Of a stretch of 42,404 nucleotides of DNA, positions 15,165 through 24,639 are shown one piece after another. Below the pieces are notes generated by a model. That model saw nothing but the letters and a program-made list of their open reading frames with translations. It had not been told where the DNA came from and ran no database searches. Source of the DNA: Oscillospiraceae bacterium (GTDB taxonomy: Bacteria; Bacillota; Clostridia; Oscillospirales; Ruminococcaceae); the NCBI GenBank assembly GCA_017436125.1, contig JAFSDS010000008.1:1-42404 (forward strand). The letters are read 5' to 3'. Numbering within the stretch: position 1 is the stretch's first letter; each line of letters starts with the position of its first letter. The position numbers were made by a program, and so were the translations under genes.

Positions 15165-17783
15165 ATGCGCAAAGAACTTGACAAAACCTATGATCCTGCG
15201 CAGGTGGAAAAACGCATCTACCAGTTCTGGCTTGACGGCGGCTATTTCCACGCTGAAGTAAATCCCGAAAAGAAACCTTTTACCATTGTTATTCCCCCGC
15301 CAAACATCACCGGTAAGCTCCATATGGGCCATGCACTCGATAACACCATTCAGGATATTCTTATCCGTATGAAAAGAATGCAGGGCTATGAAGCTCTCTG
15401 GATGCCCGGCACCGACCATGCTTCCATCGCAACCGAAGTTAAAATCGTTGAGAATATGAGAGCCGAAGGCCTTTCAAAAGACGATGTCGGCCGCGACGGT
15501 TTCCTTGAAAGAGCATGGGACTGGAAGAAAAACTATGGCGGAACCATTGTAAAACAGCTTAAAACTCTCGGCTGCTCCTGCGACTGGGAAAGAGAGCGCT
15601 TTACCCTTGACGAAGGCTGCTCCAAAGCTGTCCGCAAGGTTTTTGCAGAACTTTATAACAAAGGTCTTATCTACCGCGGCGAGCGTATTATCAACTGGTG
15701 CCCCAAATGCGGAACCTCCATCTCCGATGCAGAGGTTGAATATGAGGACCAGGCAGGCCATTTCTGGCATCTTCGCTACCCCCTTACCGACGGCAGCGGC
15801 TGGCTTGAACTTGCAACCACCCGTCCGGAAACCCTCCTCGGCGATACTGCGGTTGCAGTAAACCCCAAAGATGAAAGATATACCCAGTATATCGGCAAAA
15901 CCGTAACTCTTCCCCTTGTTGGAAGAGAAATTCCGGTTGTTGCGGATGAATATGTTGACATGGAATTCGGTACCGGTGTTGTAAAAATCACTCCGGCACA
16001 TGACCCCAACGACTTTGAAGTCGGTCTTCGCCATAACCTTCCCGTTATCAACGTTATGACCGATGACGCAAAAATCACCGAAGATTATCCCAAATATGCA
16101 GGCATGGACCGCTATGACGCAAGAAAAGCTATCGTTGCAGACCTTGAAGAAGGCGGATTCCTTGTTCGTGTTGAGGATCACGAACACAACGTAGGTACCT
16201 GCTATCGCTGCCACACCACCGTTGAACCGAGAGTTTCTCTCCAGTGGTTCGTTGCGATGAAAGAACTTGCAAAACCCGCAATCGAAGCTGTTAAAAACGG
16301 CGACGTTCGCTTTGTTCCGGAAAGATTTGATAAGAACTATTTCCATTGGATGGAAAACATCCGCGACTGGTGCATCAGCCGTCAGCTCTGGTGGGGACAC
16401 AGAATCCCCGTATGGTACTGTGATGACTGCGGCAAGGCAACTCTTTGTGTGGACGGTGAACCTACCTGCTGCGAACATTGCCACGGCGAGCACATCCACC
16501 AGGATCCGGATACCCTCGATACCTGGTTCAGCTCCGCACTCTGGCCTTTCAGCACCATGGGCTGGCCGGAAGAAACCCCGGAATACAACTATTTCTATCC
16601 TACCAACGTTCTTGTTACCGGATATGATATCATCACCTTCTGGGTTTCCAGAATGATTTTCTCCGCTCTTGCATATACCGGCAAAAAACCTTTCAGCGAC
16701 GTTGTTATCCACGGTCTTGTTCGTGACGCACTTGGCAGAAAAATGTCCAAGTCCCTCGGAAACGGCATTGACCCTCTCGAAATTATCGATACCTTTGGCG
16801 CAGATGCACTTCGCCTTGCTCTTGTAACCGGTATTTCCGCAGGTAACGATACCCGTTTCACTGATGAAAAAGTAACTTCCTGCCGCAACTTTGCAAACAA
16901 GCTTTGGAACGCAGCAAGATTTGTTCTTATGAACCTTCCGGAAGATTTTAATGAAACCGAACTTCCCGAAGAACTTGCCCTTGAAGATAAATGGCTTCTT
17001 TCCCAGTATAACGACCTTGTTAAAGCAGCAACCGAAAATATCGAAAATTATGATATCGGCGTTGCGGAACAGAAGATCGTTGACTTCATCTGGGATACTT
17101 ACTGCAGCTGGTACATCGAGCTTGCAAAAGCAAGACTTCAGGGCGAATCCGCAGATTCCGCAAGAAGAGTTCTTGTTTATGTTCTCACCGGTGTTCTTAA
17201 ACTTCTCCATCCCTTCATGCCTTTCATCACTGAAGAGATCTGGCAGGCACTTCCCCACGAGGGCGATTCCATTATGGTAGCCCCCTGGCCGGAATATACC
17301 GAAGAGCATAACTTTGAAAAAGAGGCAGAGGACTTTACCAAAGTTATGGACGCCATCAAAGCTATCCGTAACCGCAGAGCAGAGATGAATGTTCCTCCCT
17401 CCAAAAAGGCAAAACTCTTTATCGAAACCGATTCTGCAGAAGTTTTTGAACAGGGAGCACCCTTCCTTGTAAAACTTGCTTCCGCATCCGAAGTTGATAT
17501 CAACGCTGAATTCGATAAAGCAGGTGCTGTTCAGGTAATCACCGACGCAGCAAAGATCTATATCCCCATGGCAGAACTTATCGACATGGAAAAAGAGATC
17601 CAGCGCCTTAACAAAGAAAAAGAACAGTGCGAAAAACAGGCAGCAGGTCTTGAAGCAAGACTCAATAACCCCGGCTTTGTAAACAAAGCTCCGGAAAATG
17701 TTGTTGCAGCAGAACGCGACCGCCTTGCAAAACTCAAGGAAAAACTTGCAAAACTCGAAGAATCCATTGCAGCAATGAAATAA
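15165..17783 (+). CDS. valS: Valyl-tRNA synthetase
   Basis: An 872-residue class I synthetase that charges tRNA-Val. It shows the HIGH motif as HMGH (53-56) in [13 protein letters not shown], the KMSKS motif (526-530), a CP1 editing domain ([17 protein letters not shown]), and zinc-ligand cysteine clusters ([11 protein letters not shown] and the WYCDDCG...CCEHCHGEH region). The anticodon-binding domain and the C-terminal valine-specific coiled coil ([18 protein letters not shown] onward) are complete. Full length and undamaged. ATG 15165 follows AGAGGA. Expression is governed by the T-box leader just upstream. It ends with a GC-rich terminator before folC. Confidence 0.98.
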   Translation: MRKELDKTYDPAQVEKRIYQFWLDGGYFHAEVNPEKKPFTIVIPPPNITGKLHMGHALDNTIQDILIRMKRMQGYEALWMPGTDHASIATEVKIVENMRAEGLSKDDVGRDGFLERAWDWKKNYGGTIVKQLKTLGCSCDWERERFTLDEGCSKAVRKVFAELYNKGLIYRGERIINWCPKCGTSISDAEVEYEDQAGHFWHLRYPLTDGSGWLELATTRPETLLGDTAVAVNPKDERYTQYIGKTVTLPLVGREIPVVADEYVDMEFGTGVVKITPAHDPNDFEVGLRHNLPVINVMTDDAKITEDYPKYAGMDRYDARKAIVADLEEGGFLVRVEDHEHNVGTCYRCHTTVEPRVSLQWFVAMKELAKPAIEAVKNGDVRFVPERFDKNYFHWMENIRDWCISRQLWWGHRIPVWYCDDCGKATLCVDGEPTCCEHCHGEHIHQDPDTLDTWFSSALWPFSTMGWPEETPEYNYFYPTNVLVTGYDIITFWVSRMIFSALAYTGKKPFSDVVIHGLVRDALGRKMSKSLGNGIDPLEIIDTFGADALRLALVTGISAGNDTRFTDEKVTSCRNFANKLWNAARFVLMNLPEDFNETELPEELALEDKWLLSQYNDLVKAATENIENYDIGVAEQKIVDFIWDTYCSWYIELAKARLQGESADSARRVLVYVLTGVLKLLHPFMPFITEEIWQALPHEGDSIMVAPWPEYTEEHNFEKEAEDFTKVMDAIKAIRNRRAEMNVPPSKKAKLFIETDSAEVFEQGAPFLVKLASASEVDINAEFDKAGAVQVITDAAKIYIPMAELIDMEKEIQRLNKEKEQCEKQAAGLEARLNNPGFVNKAPENVVAAERDRLAKLKEKLAKLEESIAAMK

Positions 17784-17789
17784 ACAAAA

Positions 17790-17822
17790 CGGGCCGCCTT
17801 CCGGCGGCCCGAACACTTTTTT
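17790..17822 (+). terminator. Terminator after valS
   Basis: Stem CGGGCCGCC (17790-17798) and GGCGGCCCG (17803-17811) with loop TTCC. The T-run starts five bases after the stem, so termination may be incomplete and folC may also be read from valS. Confidence 0.75.
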
Positions 17823-17838
17823 AAAGGAGGGAAAACCG

Positions 17839-19131
17839 TTGGAATACGAAGAAAGTCTTGAATATATTGCGAATTTTCCGCGGTTCAAAAAGGAACCCTC
17901 TCTTGAGGAAATGAAAATGCTCCTTGCGGAGATAGGAAATCCTCAGGAAAAATTAAAAAGCATAAACGTCGCCGGAACAAACGGAAAAGGTTCCACCGTT
18001 GCGATGCTTTCATCCGTTCTTTCTGCCGCAGGCTATAAAACCGGGCGTTATATCTCTCCGTATGTGCTCGAATTTCGCGAGCGCATGATGATAAACGGAA
18101 AGATGATCGGAAAAAAGCGCCTTGCAAAAATTGTTGAAACGGTAAAAGAAAAAGCTGATGAGCTTTTGAAAAAAGGAATCATGCTCAACGCTTTCGAAAT
18201 CACAACCGCCTGCGCAATGCTTTGGTTTGCGGAAGAAAACTGCGATTTTGTGGTGCTTGAAGCGGGTCTTGGCGGAAGATTTGACGCAACAAATACCGTT
18301 CCGGAACCGGTTTTGCAGATAATAACATCCATTGGTTTCGACCATATGGAGCAGCTTGGGGATACCATTGCTAAAATAACTGCGGAAAAATGCGGAATCC
18401 TCCGCCCGGGATGCACTCTTCTTACCTCTCCGGGCCAGGAGCAGGAAGCACTTACCGTAATGCTCAACAAATGCAACGAACTTGATGCAACTTTTGTTAC
18501 CGGCGCCGCAGGAAGAGCAAAAGTCGTTTTTTGCGATGTTTCCGGAATGGATATTCTTGTTGGAAAAACGGAGCTTGCCCTTTCGCTTGGCGGAAGACAT
18601 CAAATAAATAATCTTCTTACGGTTTATTCCGCGGTAAGTATCCTTCGGGAAAAACATTTTGTCATAAAAGATGAGCACCTTGTTGAAGGAATAGCTGCAA
18701 CAAGATTTCCCGCAAGGTTTGAATTGTGCTCAAAAAAACCGATAGTAATACTTGACGGTGCTCATAACCAGCCGGCGGCAAAAGTCCTTGCCGCAAATGT
18801 GGAAGAGTTTTTGCCCAAGAAGCGCATTCTTCTCTGCGGAATGATGGCGGATAAAGGATGCGAAGCGTTTATGGAAGAACTTGCTCCTTTCTTTGAGCAC
18901 GTGATAACCGTTCCTGTTGATAACCCAAGAGCAATTTCTCCGAAGGAACTTGCAAAAATTGCCGAAAAATATTGCAAAAATGTTGAAGCAAAGGAAAATG
19001 CAAAAGAAGCTCTTGCTTTTGTGCTCGAAAATCTTAATGATGACGAGGCACTTGTTGTAGCCGGTTCTCTTTACCTTGCTTCGGAAGTTCGCCCTATGCT
19101 CATGCGTTATAAGGGTAATCCAAAGGACTGA
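17839..19131 (+). CDS. folC: Folylpolyglutamate synthase / dihydrofolate synthase
   Basis: A 430-residue Mur-ligase-type enzyme that adds glutamate to folates in the cytoplasm. The P-loop NVAGTNGKGSTVAML is at about 43-57. The folate loop region GYKTGRYISPYVLEFRERM, the central segment VLEAGLGGRFDATN and ITSIGFDHMEQLG follow. The Mur-type C-terminal domain has ILDGAHNQPA. All FolC motifs are present. The start is TTG at 17839, fixed by AAAGGAGG (17823-17830) at an 8-nt distance. The MBL gene follows after 11 nt. FolC fits the folate-type ECF component elsewhere in this window, but they are not linked in an operon. Confidence 0.95.
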   Translation: MEYEESLEYIANFPRFKKEPSLEEMKMLLAEIGNPQEKLKSINVAGTNGKGSTVAMLSSVLSAAGYKTGRYISPYVLEFRERMMINGKMIGKKRLAKIVETVKEKADELLKKGIMLNAFEITTACAMLWFAEENCDFVVLEAGLGGRFDATNTVPEPVLQIITSIGFDHMEQLGDTIAKITAEKCGILRPGCTLLTSPGQEQEALTVMLNKCNELDATFVTGAAGRAKVVFCDVSGMDILVGKTELALSLGGRHQINNLLTVYSAVSILREKHFVIKDEHLVEGIAATRFPARFELCSKKPIVILDGAHNQPAAKVLAANVEEFLPKKRILLCGMMADKGCEAFMEELAPFFEHVITVPVDNPRAISPKELAKIAEKYCKNVEAKENAKEALAFVLENLNDDEALVVAGSLYLASEVRPMLMRYKGNPKD

Positions 19132-19142
19132 GGAACTGACTC

Positions 19143-19751
19143 ATGATGGAGATTGTTAAGATAAACGATAGGATATCCTATATCAAAGCAACCGAAAAAC
19201 CTCTTTCTGCGGATGTTGGAATAGTTTGCGGAGATGAATTCGTCTGGATCTTTGATGTTGGCGCAGATGAGTTGGTTCCAATGGAGTTAAAACGCATTGA
19301 GAAACCGAAAAATGCGGTGATATCGCATTTTCATCCGGACCATACGGCAAACCTTGATAAAATGGATTTCAGCGAAATCTTTCTTGGGGCAAACACTTTT
19401 AAGTATGCAAAAAAGGGAAAGACAGTTGAAAAAGATATTTTTATCGATGACGGAATAAAAATACATATTTTTTTGCTTCCGTCAAGTCATGCAAAAGGTT
19501 CAATTGGTCTTGAAGCGGGGGAATATGCCTTTCTCGGTGATGCTGCGTACGCAACAATGAAGCAGGGAAAAGTTTGTTATAACGCTTCCGTGCTCAAAGA
19601 AGAGATAACGGTGCTCAAAAGCCTTTCGGCAAAATATTTTCTTTTAAGCCACGATGAAAAATTCATTTATCCGAAAGACGAAGTTATCAAAAACCTCGAG
19701 GAGATATATTCAAAGCGCGATCCGAAAGAAAGCTATATATTTATTGGATGA
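19143..19751 (+). CDS. MBL-fold metallohydrolase
   Basis: A 202-residue protein with the MBL signature SHFHPDH (H62, H64, D66, H67), a later histidine in SSHAKGSIGL and an aspartate in FLGDAAY. The order of elements fits the fold, though the third-histidine motif is divergent (HAKGS instead of HTPGH). The two adjacent ATG codons at 19143 and 19146 both follow the TGAGGA that overlaps the folC stop region. It is the last gene of the folC unit and ends at a strong terminator. The substrate is unknown. Confidence 0.8.
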   Translation: MMEIVKINDRISYIKATEKPLSADVGIVCGDEFVWIFDVGADELVPMELKRIEKPKNAVISHFHPDHTANLDKMDFSEIFLGANTFKYAKKGKTVEKDIFIDDGIKIHIFLLPSSHAKGSIGLEAGEYAFLGDAAYATMKQGKVCYNASVLKEEITVLKSLSAKYFLLSHDEKFIYPKDEVIKNLEEIYSKRDPKESYIFIG

Positions 19752-19759
19752 AAAAGAAA

Positions 19760-19797
19760 AAGGCTCTGCCGCTTTTGCGGCAGAGCCTTTTTTGTTT
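19760..19797. terminator. Bidirectional terminator between MBL gene and histidine kinase gene
   Basis: A 13-bp stem, AAGGCTCTGCCGC (19761-19773) and GCGGCAGAGCCTT (19778-19790), with a T-run after it and an A-tract before it. It sits between converging genes. Confidence 0.93.
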
Positions 19798-19806
19798 TAT
19801 TGTCCG

Positions 19807-21252
19807 TTATTCTTCACAAAGGGGAAATTCGATCCAGAATTCGCTTCCTTCACCGATTTTGCTTTTTACTCCATAGGTTCCGCCGCACATTTTAACGGCG
19901 GTACTTACTATTGCAAGGCCAAGTCCGGCTCCGCCGCCCATGCCCTTTTGATAGCGTTCCCAGATATCGTCAAGCTGATCATCCGGGATGCCGCGGCCGT
20001 TATCGGTAACAGTTATGCGAACGCGCCCGTTTGATATTTTTTGAGAAACGGAAACGATTGAATCTTCGCCGCTATGGGTAACAGCGTTGTTTACAAGGTT
20101 ATAAATAGCTTCGGAAACAAGAACTTCATCCGCATTTATATATGCATCGCAGGAACTTTCAAAACTTATGCGGCTTTTGCCGGCAGAAAGTTTTTCAAAC
20201 TGGGTGACTATATCGGAGGCTTCGTCTGTGATGCAGAAAATAATAGGATGGAAGTTGAATGTTCCGCTCTGGAGTTTTGAAAGATCCAGTGCGTCGTTAA
20301 CAAGCTTTGTAAGGCGTTTTGTTTCGTCGATTATTATCTGGATGTTTTCGGCGTTGTTTTCTCCGGGGATATCGCGCATCATTTCGCCGTAGCCGCCGAT
20401 CATGGTAAGAGGGGTTCGAAGGTCGTGGCTTACGTTTGCTAAAAGTTCTTTGCGAAGTTTATCCGTCTTGCGAAGTTTTTGGGTGGTGTTATTAAGTGTT
20501 TCGCTCAGCTGGGTTATTTCCCGACAGCCGCCGCCTTCAAAAACCGCTCCGTAATCCCCGGTGGCAAGCTGTATTGCGGAATCCGAAAGATTGCTTATGG
20601 GTTTTGTAACGCTCTTTGACGCAATAAAGGCGATTACAACGCCGGTAAAAAGAGCAAAGATGCTTGCTACGGTAAGAATTATCCTAAGAACTTCGCCCAT
20701 GGATGAAATGGGTTCCATTCTTGAAAGCATCATAAGAAGAGATCTTTCGCCAGACTCGGAAACAATTTCTGTTGCAACGATAAGACTGTGATAGGAATTT
20801 TTTTCAGGAACTTTTCCGACAAAGTGGCTGGGGTCATATTCGAGAAAAACGCCGCTGTCGGTAAAAACACCGGTGGCTTCGACCTCGGTCATATAGGTTC
20901 CGCCGTTTTGCGCCGCAAGGTCCCAGTATTCATAAATTTCCGGGGAAGCCTTATCTATTCGCACGCTGGTGGAACGTTCCATTGCGCTTTTTAAAATTCC
21001 GTCTTCGCTGAGAAGATAGATAGAGATCTCGTTTTCCTGGCTTATGGAAATAAGAAGGCTGTTAAGTTCCGGATTGTTTATGTTTTCGGCAATGGTTTTT
21101 GAATGACCCTCCATAGTGTTTTTTGTATAGAGAGCATAGATACTGTCGAGAAGGACCGTTTGCAGCAGCCAGAGAACAAGCAGCAGCAGAACGGAAAATA
21201 TTATGAAATAGGAACAAAGCTTCCAGCGGATGGATATTTTATCACTCGTCAA
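19807..21252 (-). CDS. Membrane sensor histidine kinase
   Basis: About 481 residues. The first helix (FIIFSVLLLLVLWLL) is near the N-terminus. An extracytoplasmic sensor of about 140 residues follows, then a second helix (ILTVASIFALFTGVVIAFIA), HAMP (KPISNLSDSAIQLATGDYGA) and HisKA with VSHDLRTPLTM (H about 276). The HATPase domain shows NLVNNAVTH, DNGRGIPDDQ, ERYQKG and GGAGLGLAI. The start is uncertain: TTG at 21252 has GAGAGGAG 12 nt upstream, whereas the in-frame TTG at 21264 abuts that site directly. Either way it overlaps the end of the regulator gene, so the two are coupled. The signal is unknown. Confidence 0.93.
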   Translation of the reverse strand: MTSDKISIRWKLCSYFIIFSVLLLLVLWLLQTVLLDSIYALYTKNTMEGHSKTIAENINNPELNSLLISISQENEISIYLLSEDGILKSAMERSTSVRIDKASPEIYEYWDLAAQNGGTYMTEVEATGVFTDSGVFLEYDPSHFVGKVPEKNSYHSLIVATEIVSESGERSLLMMLSRMEPISSMGEVLRIILTVASIFALFTGVVIAFIASKSVTKPISNLSDSAIQLATGDYGAVFEGGGCREITQLSETLNNTTQKLRKTDKLRKELLANVSHDLRTPLTMIGGYGEMMRDIPGENNAENIQIIIDETKRLTKLVNDALDLSKLQSGTFNFHPIIFCITDEASDIVTQFEKLSAGKSRISFESSCDAYINADEVLVSEAIYNLVNNAVTHSGEDSIVSVSQKISNGRVRITVTDNGRGIPDDQLDDIWERYQKGMGGGAGLGLAIVSTAVKMCGGTYGVKSKIGEGSEFWIEFPLCEE

Positions 21253-21913
21253 AGCGATATCCAACTCCTCTCAACGTGGAGATACAGCGGCTGTATGGGC
21301 CGAGAATCTTGCGAAGCTGTTTGATATGGGTATCGATGGTTCTGTCATCGCCGAGGAAGTCGTATCCCCAAACTTCGTTGATAAGTTTTTCGCGGGAAAG
21401 GGCGATTCCGCGGTTTTTAACAAGGAAGAAGAAAAGATCGTATTCACGGGGGGACATGTCAACATGTTTTCCGTCAACGATAACAAGGCGGCCGGTAAAA
21501 TCGACCGTAAGGCCTTCGTGCTGATAAACTTCTTTAACTTCCGGAAGGGAAAGACCGCCGCGTTTAAGGATTGCGCCTATGCGCATCATAAGTTCCTTTG
21601 GAGAAAAGGGTTTTACAACATAGTCATCAACGCCGGATTCAAACCCATGAACTCTGTCATATTCCTCGCCCCTTGCGGAAAGCATGATTATCGGAATATT
21701 TGAAAATTTTCTTATTTCGCGGCAGGCGGAAAAACCGTCAAGCTCCGGCATCATAACGTCCATTATGACGATGTCGAAATCGTGGTTTTTACAAAGCTCG
21801 ATGGCCTGAAGACCGTTGGATGCTTCGCCTACTTCATAACCTTCGAATTTTGCATATTTTTTGATAAGGTCGCGAACGCGAAGTTCATCGTCAACAATAA
21901 GGATCTTACTCAT
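21242..21913 (-). CDS. OmpR/PhoB-family response regulator
   Basis: A 223-residue transcription factor. The receiver has D8-D9, phospho-acceptor D52 (IMDVMMP) and the lysine of VVKPFSPKE. The DNA-binding domain carries MSPREYDLFFFLVKNRGIALSR and the recognition segment DRTIDTHIKQLRKIL, ending with a typical GVGYRFDE. ATG 21913 follows GAAAGGAAG. It is the first gene of a leftward pair with its kinase. Repeated ATCACA boxes lie upstream and may be its own binding sites. Confidence 0.95.
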   Translation of the reverse strand: MSKILIVDDELRVRDLIKKYAKFEGYEVGEASNGLQAIELCKNHDFDIVIMDVMMPELDGFSACREIRKFSNIPIIMLSARGEEYDRVHGFESGVDDYVVKPFSPKELMMRIGAILKRGGLSLPEVKEVYQHEGLTVDFTGRLVIVDGKHVDMSPREYDLFFFLVKNRGIALSREKLINEVWGYDFLGDDRTIDTHIKQLRKILGPYSRCISTLRGVGYRFDE

Positions 21914-21956
21914 TTTTAAACAGGCTTCCTTTCATGAGTTGCTGACAGAATTTTAG

Positions 21957-22010
21957 CATCACATAGTGTTTGCTTTGTGATGGAAAAAATTAAAGTTGTA
22001 AATTTGTGAT
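21957..22010 (-). promoter_or_regulatory. Repeated TGTGAT boxes upstream of the response regulator
   Basis: CATCACA (21957-21963) is inverted against TGTGATG (21976-21982), and TGTGAT recurs at 22005-22010. On the minus strand this gives two direct ATCACAAA copies 29 bp apart plus one inverted copy, within 100 bp of the regulator start. Autoregulation is inferred. Confidence 0.4.
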
Positions 22011-22027
22011 AAAAAAGTCAAAAAAGC

Positions 22028-22246
22028 TTATTTTTCAACAAGATTATCAAGCAAAGAAGCTATGGCTTTGCGGCGCTTTTCACTTTCGATTTGGCAAAGA
22101 AAGAACGAACCTTTTTCAAAAGTAAAACAATCACCGCTTTTTGCGTCTTTTGGAAAACGCGCTGCGCTTACATAAAGCATTACGCCATCCGGATTTTCAA
22201 CAGCGGCGATGCCCTCTTCAATGCGGTCGAGCTTATATATATCCAT
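22028..22246 (-). CDS. DUF3006 family small protein
   Basis: A 72-residue protein beginning MDIYKLDRIEEGIAAVEN, with the RIEEGIAAVE / VSAARFPKDAKSGDCF pattern of DUF3006 proteins: short beta-rich proteins often encoded next to ComEC-like MBL hydrolases. That association is seen here, since the gene starts 10 nt after the MBL gene stop with GAGATG as its site. The function is unknown. The small beta barrel could regulate or scaffold the hydrolase. Confidence 0.7.
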   Translation of the reverse strand: MDIYKLDRIEEGIAAVENPDGVMLYVSAARFPKDAKSGDCFTFEKGSFFLCQIESEKRRKAIASLLDNLVEK

Positions 22247-22255
22247 TTATACATC

Positions 22256-23182
22256 TCATTTCAGATTTGATTTTTGGGCAGAAACGGTTTTTCCGTCGGT
22301 GGAAAATATTATTGTTCCGTCATAGTCCGTCCGGTAAAATTTTATATCCCTTTTGCGAAAGGCAAAAACAACCTCATCGTGGGGATGACCGTAGTCATTA
22401 TTGTATCCGCAGGATATGGCCGCAAATTTCGGAGCAGCGGCGGAAAGAAAAACTTCGGTATTGGAAGTAGAGCTTCCGTGATGGGCGGCGTTATAAACAG
22501 TGCAGGAAATATCCGCACCGGAAGAGAGGATCAGGTTTTCCGCCTTTGCTTCGATATCGCCTGTAAAAAGAAAACTTGTTTCGCCATAGGTGAATTTTGA
22601 AACAACGGAATAGTTGTTAAGGTTTTCTCCCATATTGCCCAAAGGAGAGATTATCTCAAGTTTTCCTTCGCCGAGTTCTATGACAGTTCCGGCTTTTGCA
22701 TAGGAAACGGGACATTTCTTTCTTGACAGGGTTTTAAGAAAATCTTCAAAAAGCGAAGTTGTGGGAAGATATTCCGCCGGGATTTCCGGCATTATCACTT
22801 CACCGACAGGAAATTTTGAAAGCACTTTTGAGGCGGAGCCTATATGGTCCGAGTGGGGATGGGTTGCGATAAAATAATCGATTTTAAAAATTCCGTTTGT
22901 ACGAAGATAGTTTTCTATTCTTTTTTCACAGCCTACGTCGCCCGCATCGATAAGAACCGTTTTGTCAGGAGTCTTTATAAGAATGCATTCTGCCTGACCG
23001 ACGTCGATAAAATGGACGGAATAATCCGAAGTTTCGGTTATTTCTCCGTTTACGGCGGAAATAAGTTTAAGATATGTTTCGTCGGTTATAATGCCGCTTT
23101 CATATAAAACCGCGCTTATAAAGATAACGATAAGCGCAAGAAGAGCGGCAAAAAGTCCGCCGGGATTGCTATATGCTTTCAT
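22256..23182 (-). CDS. ComEC/Rec2-like MBL-fold hydrolase, membrane-anchored
   Basis: A 308-residue protein. An N-terminal helix (about 9-28) acts as anchor or signal. The rest matches the soluble MBL domain of ComEC: VHFIDVGQAECILIK, IDAGD, ATHPHSDHIGS (H108, H110, D112, H113), FLFTGDIEAKAE and VYNAAHHGSSTSN. The ComEC membrane channel is absent, so this is a stand-alone 'late competence-like' hydrolase facing outward, with a likely nuclease or phosphodiesterase activity. It overlaps the upstream gene by 14 nt and is followed by DUF3006. A role in DNA uptake is not shown. Confidence 0.88.
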   Translation of the reverse strand: MKAYSNPGGLFAALLALIVIFISAVLYESGIITDETYLKLISAVNGEITETSDYSVHFIDVGQAECILIKTPDKTVLIDAGDVGCEKRIENYLRTNGIFKIDYFIATHPHSDHIGSASKVLSKFPVGEVIMPEIPAEYLPTTSLFEDFLKTLSRKKCPVSYAKAGTVIELGEGKLEIISPLGNMGENLNNYSVVSKFTYGETSFLFTGDIEAKAENLILSSGADISCTVYNAAHHGSSTSNTEVFLSAAAPKFAAISCGYNNDYGHPHDEVVFAFRKRDIKFYRTDYDGTIIFSTDGKTVSAQKSNLK

Positions 23183-23672
23183 AAAGGTTCACCATTTCAA
23201 GGCCGCTTTCAAGTGCACAGTTCCAGCAATGGGCGGTGCCTTTTGAAAGACCGTTATAGTATCCGATAATTCTTGAGGAATTATCCACCATATATTTGTT
23301 GCGCATAAGTTCGCATCCGGGAATATGGTTTTCCATAAGGCTTATGACCATATCCGCGTTATCAAGGACCCTTTTCATTCTTGCTGCGATGTATGCGGAA
23401 TGGCGCTTTGGCGCTCCGGAATAGGGAAGGACCGCAACAAGAGCGATGCCTTCATAATCCTTTTTCATTTCAAGAACGGTTTCTGCCGCAAAAAGATCAA
23501 ATCCGTCGGCCATGCCGCTCATAAAAAAGCGAAAACCCTCGTAATATGCGTCAAAAATTGCCGTGCGGATATCGCTTTTAAGAGTCATTATCTCCGGAGA
23601 GGATTCATCGCCGAGTGAGGGAAGCCTTTGCGGCCTTGGGCCGGTAAAACAGCAGGTGGTTTCTCTGTTCAT
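23169..23672 (-). CDS. SLOG-superfamily protein (DUF1273/YpsA-like)
   Basis: A 167-residue cytoplasmic protein with a Rossmann-like fold of the SLOG group. It starts CCFTGPRPQRLP, then FFMSGMADGFDLFAAE and LVAVLPYSG, with the C-terminal GTAHCWNCALESG. GxxGxR-like and (M/G)AxGxDxxA motifs are hallmarks of DUF1273/YpsA proteins, which are thought to bind nucleotide-like ligands. It overlaps both neighbours (4 nt with DUF1624 gene, 14 nt with the MBL gene), so it is in a tight leftward operon. The role is unknown; no partner effector domain is fused. Confidence 0.85.
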   Translation of the reverse strand: MNRETTCCFTGPRPQRLPSLGDESSPEIMTLKSDIRTAIFDAYYEGFRFFMSGMADGFDLFAAETVLEMKKDYEGIALVAVLPYSGAPKRHSAYIAARMKRVLDNADMVISLMENHIPGCELMRNKYMVDNSSRIIGYYNGLSKGTAHCWNCALESGLEMVNLYESI

Positions 23673-24424
23673 ACGGCGCTTCCTTTCTCTATCACCCAGA
23701 AAAACGCATAGAGAAGGCCATAAATAACCGGCTGGTGGATGATATAAATAGCAAGGGTGTTGGAACCGATTTTACATAGAAAATCACTGTGTTTATTCAT
23801 CATAAAACCGGGTATTTTACGTTCTTTAAAGTATTTTCCGATAAAGCATCCGGAAAGAAAAAGAAAGAACCAGGGAAGAAGCGGAAAATAATCCGCGGAG
23901 CGGAACCCCGGCCCCGGAAGACCGATAACCGCAAGATACTTGCTGAAATAAAGGCCGGAGGGAACGTCAACATTTCCGAAGAGGATGGTTCCGGAATGGA
24001 TACCGTAAAGACAGAAAAAAACCGTAAGGGAAACAATCGCACCGAGAAGAGCGGGGGCCTTTTTTACGGATTTTCTGAATATATGATAGATTATCATGGA
24101 TGCGCCAAGAAAATGAAGAACGCCGAACCAGATTACCTGTGATGGCATAAAGAAATAGGTGCCGAGAGTCATAAGCATTCCGCAGCCGAAAACAACAAGG
24201 CCATGTTTAAGTGCGTTTTTGGTAAGTCTTGAAGATATGCCCGCAATAGCGATAAAAGTGCAGCATACGGCCAGCTGGAGGGTATCCCAGCCGGGAGAAT
24301 AAAAATCAAAATCAAGACCGAAGATGGCATATAAATCATAAGCGGCGTGATAGATTATCATGCCGATAAGCGCCAGTGCGCGCATTTCATCAAGGAAAAA
24401 TATCCTTCCGCCTTTTCCTGCCAA
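23669..24424 (-). CDS. DUF1624 / heparan-alpha-glucosaminide N-acetyltransferase-like membrane protein
   Basis: A 251-residue integral membrane protein with about seven or eight hydrophobic segments. It begins RIFFLDEMRALALIGMIIYHAAYDL, characteristic of the DUF1624/HGSNAT group of membrane acyltransferases, with the conserved R-A-L and YH residues. FPLLPWFFLFLSGCFIG and TLAIYIIHQPVIYGLLY also fit. TTG 24424 is chosen as start because AAAGGGGGTG lies upstream and the promoter at 24449-24477 would exclude the ATG at 24529. It is the first gene of the operon. The acceptor is unknown. Confidence 0.85.
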   Translation of the reverse strand: MAGKGGRIFFLDEMRALALIGMIIYHAAYDLYAIFGLDFDFYSPGWDTLQLAVCCTFIAIAGISSRLTKNALKHGLVVFGCGMLMTLGTYFFMPSQVIWFGVLHFLGASMIIYHIFRKSVKKAPALLGAIVSLTVFFCLYGIHSGTILFGNVDVPSGLYFSKYLAVIGLPGPGFRSADYFPLLPWFFLFLSGCFIGKYFKERKIPGFMMNKHSDFLCKIGSNTLAIYIIHQPVIYGLLYAFFWVIEKGSAV

Positions 24425-24448
24425 AAAAGCACCCCCTTTTATGATATC

Positions 24449-24477
24449 ATTATATAACAACTTTATGTGATGTGCAA
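24449..24477 (-). promoter_or_regulatory. Promoter of the DUF1624-SLOG-MBL-DUF3006 operon
   Basis: On the minus strand, TTGCAC (24477-24472) and TATAAT (24454-24449) are separated by 17 bp. The transcript should begin near 24442, leaving a very short leader to the TTG start at 24424. Confidence 0.8.
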
Positions 24478-24541
24478 TAAAAAGACGGGACACAAAAAGG
24501 ACAAAAGCCTTTAAATATTTTGTAAACATTTATTTATGCAC

Positions 24542-24570
24542 TTGTATCAAAGCGCGTTTTTTGGTATTAT
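24542..24570 (+). promoter_or_regulatory. Promoter of the acidic membrane protein gene
   Basis: TTGTAT (24542-24547) and TATTAT (24565-24570), 17 bp apart, about 70 bp before the start codon. Confidence 0.6.
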
Positions 24571-24639
24571 TAATGTGTATAAATATGAAAAACAGGCAAA
24601 AAGCGAATAAAAACCGCCTTATATATGAAAGGAAACACT

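Noticed and set aside
15474-17888. Long minus-strand open frame opposite valS
   Set aside because: valS is complete with all motifs; the reverse frame shows no family pattern.
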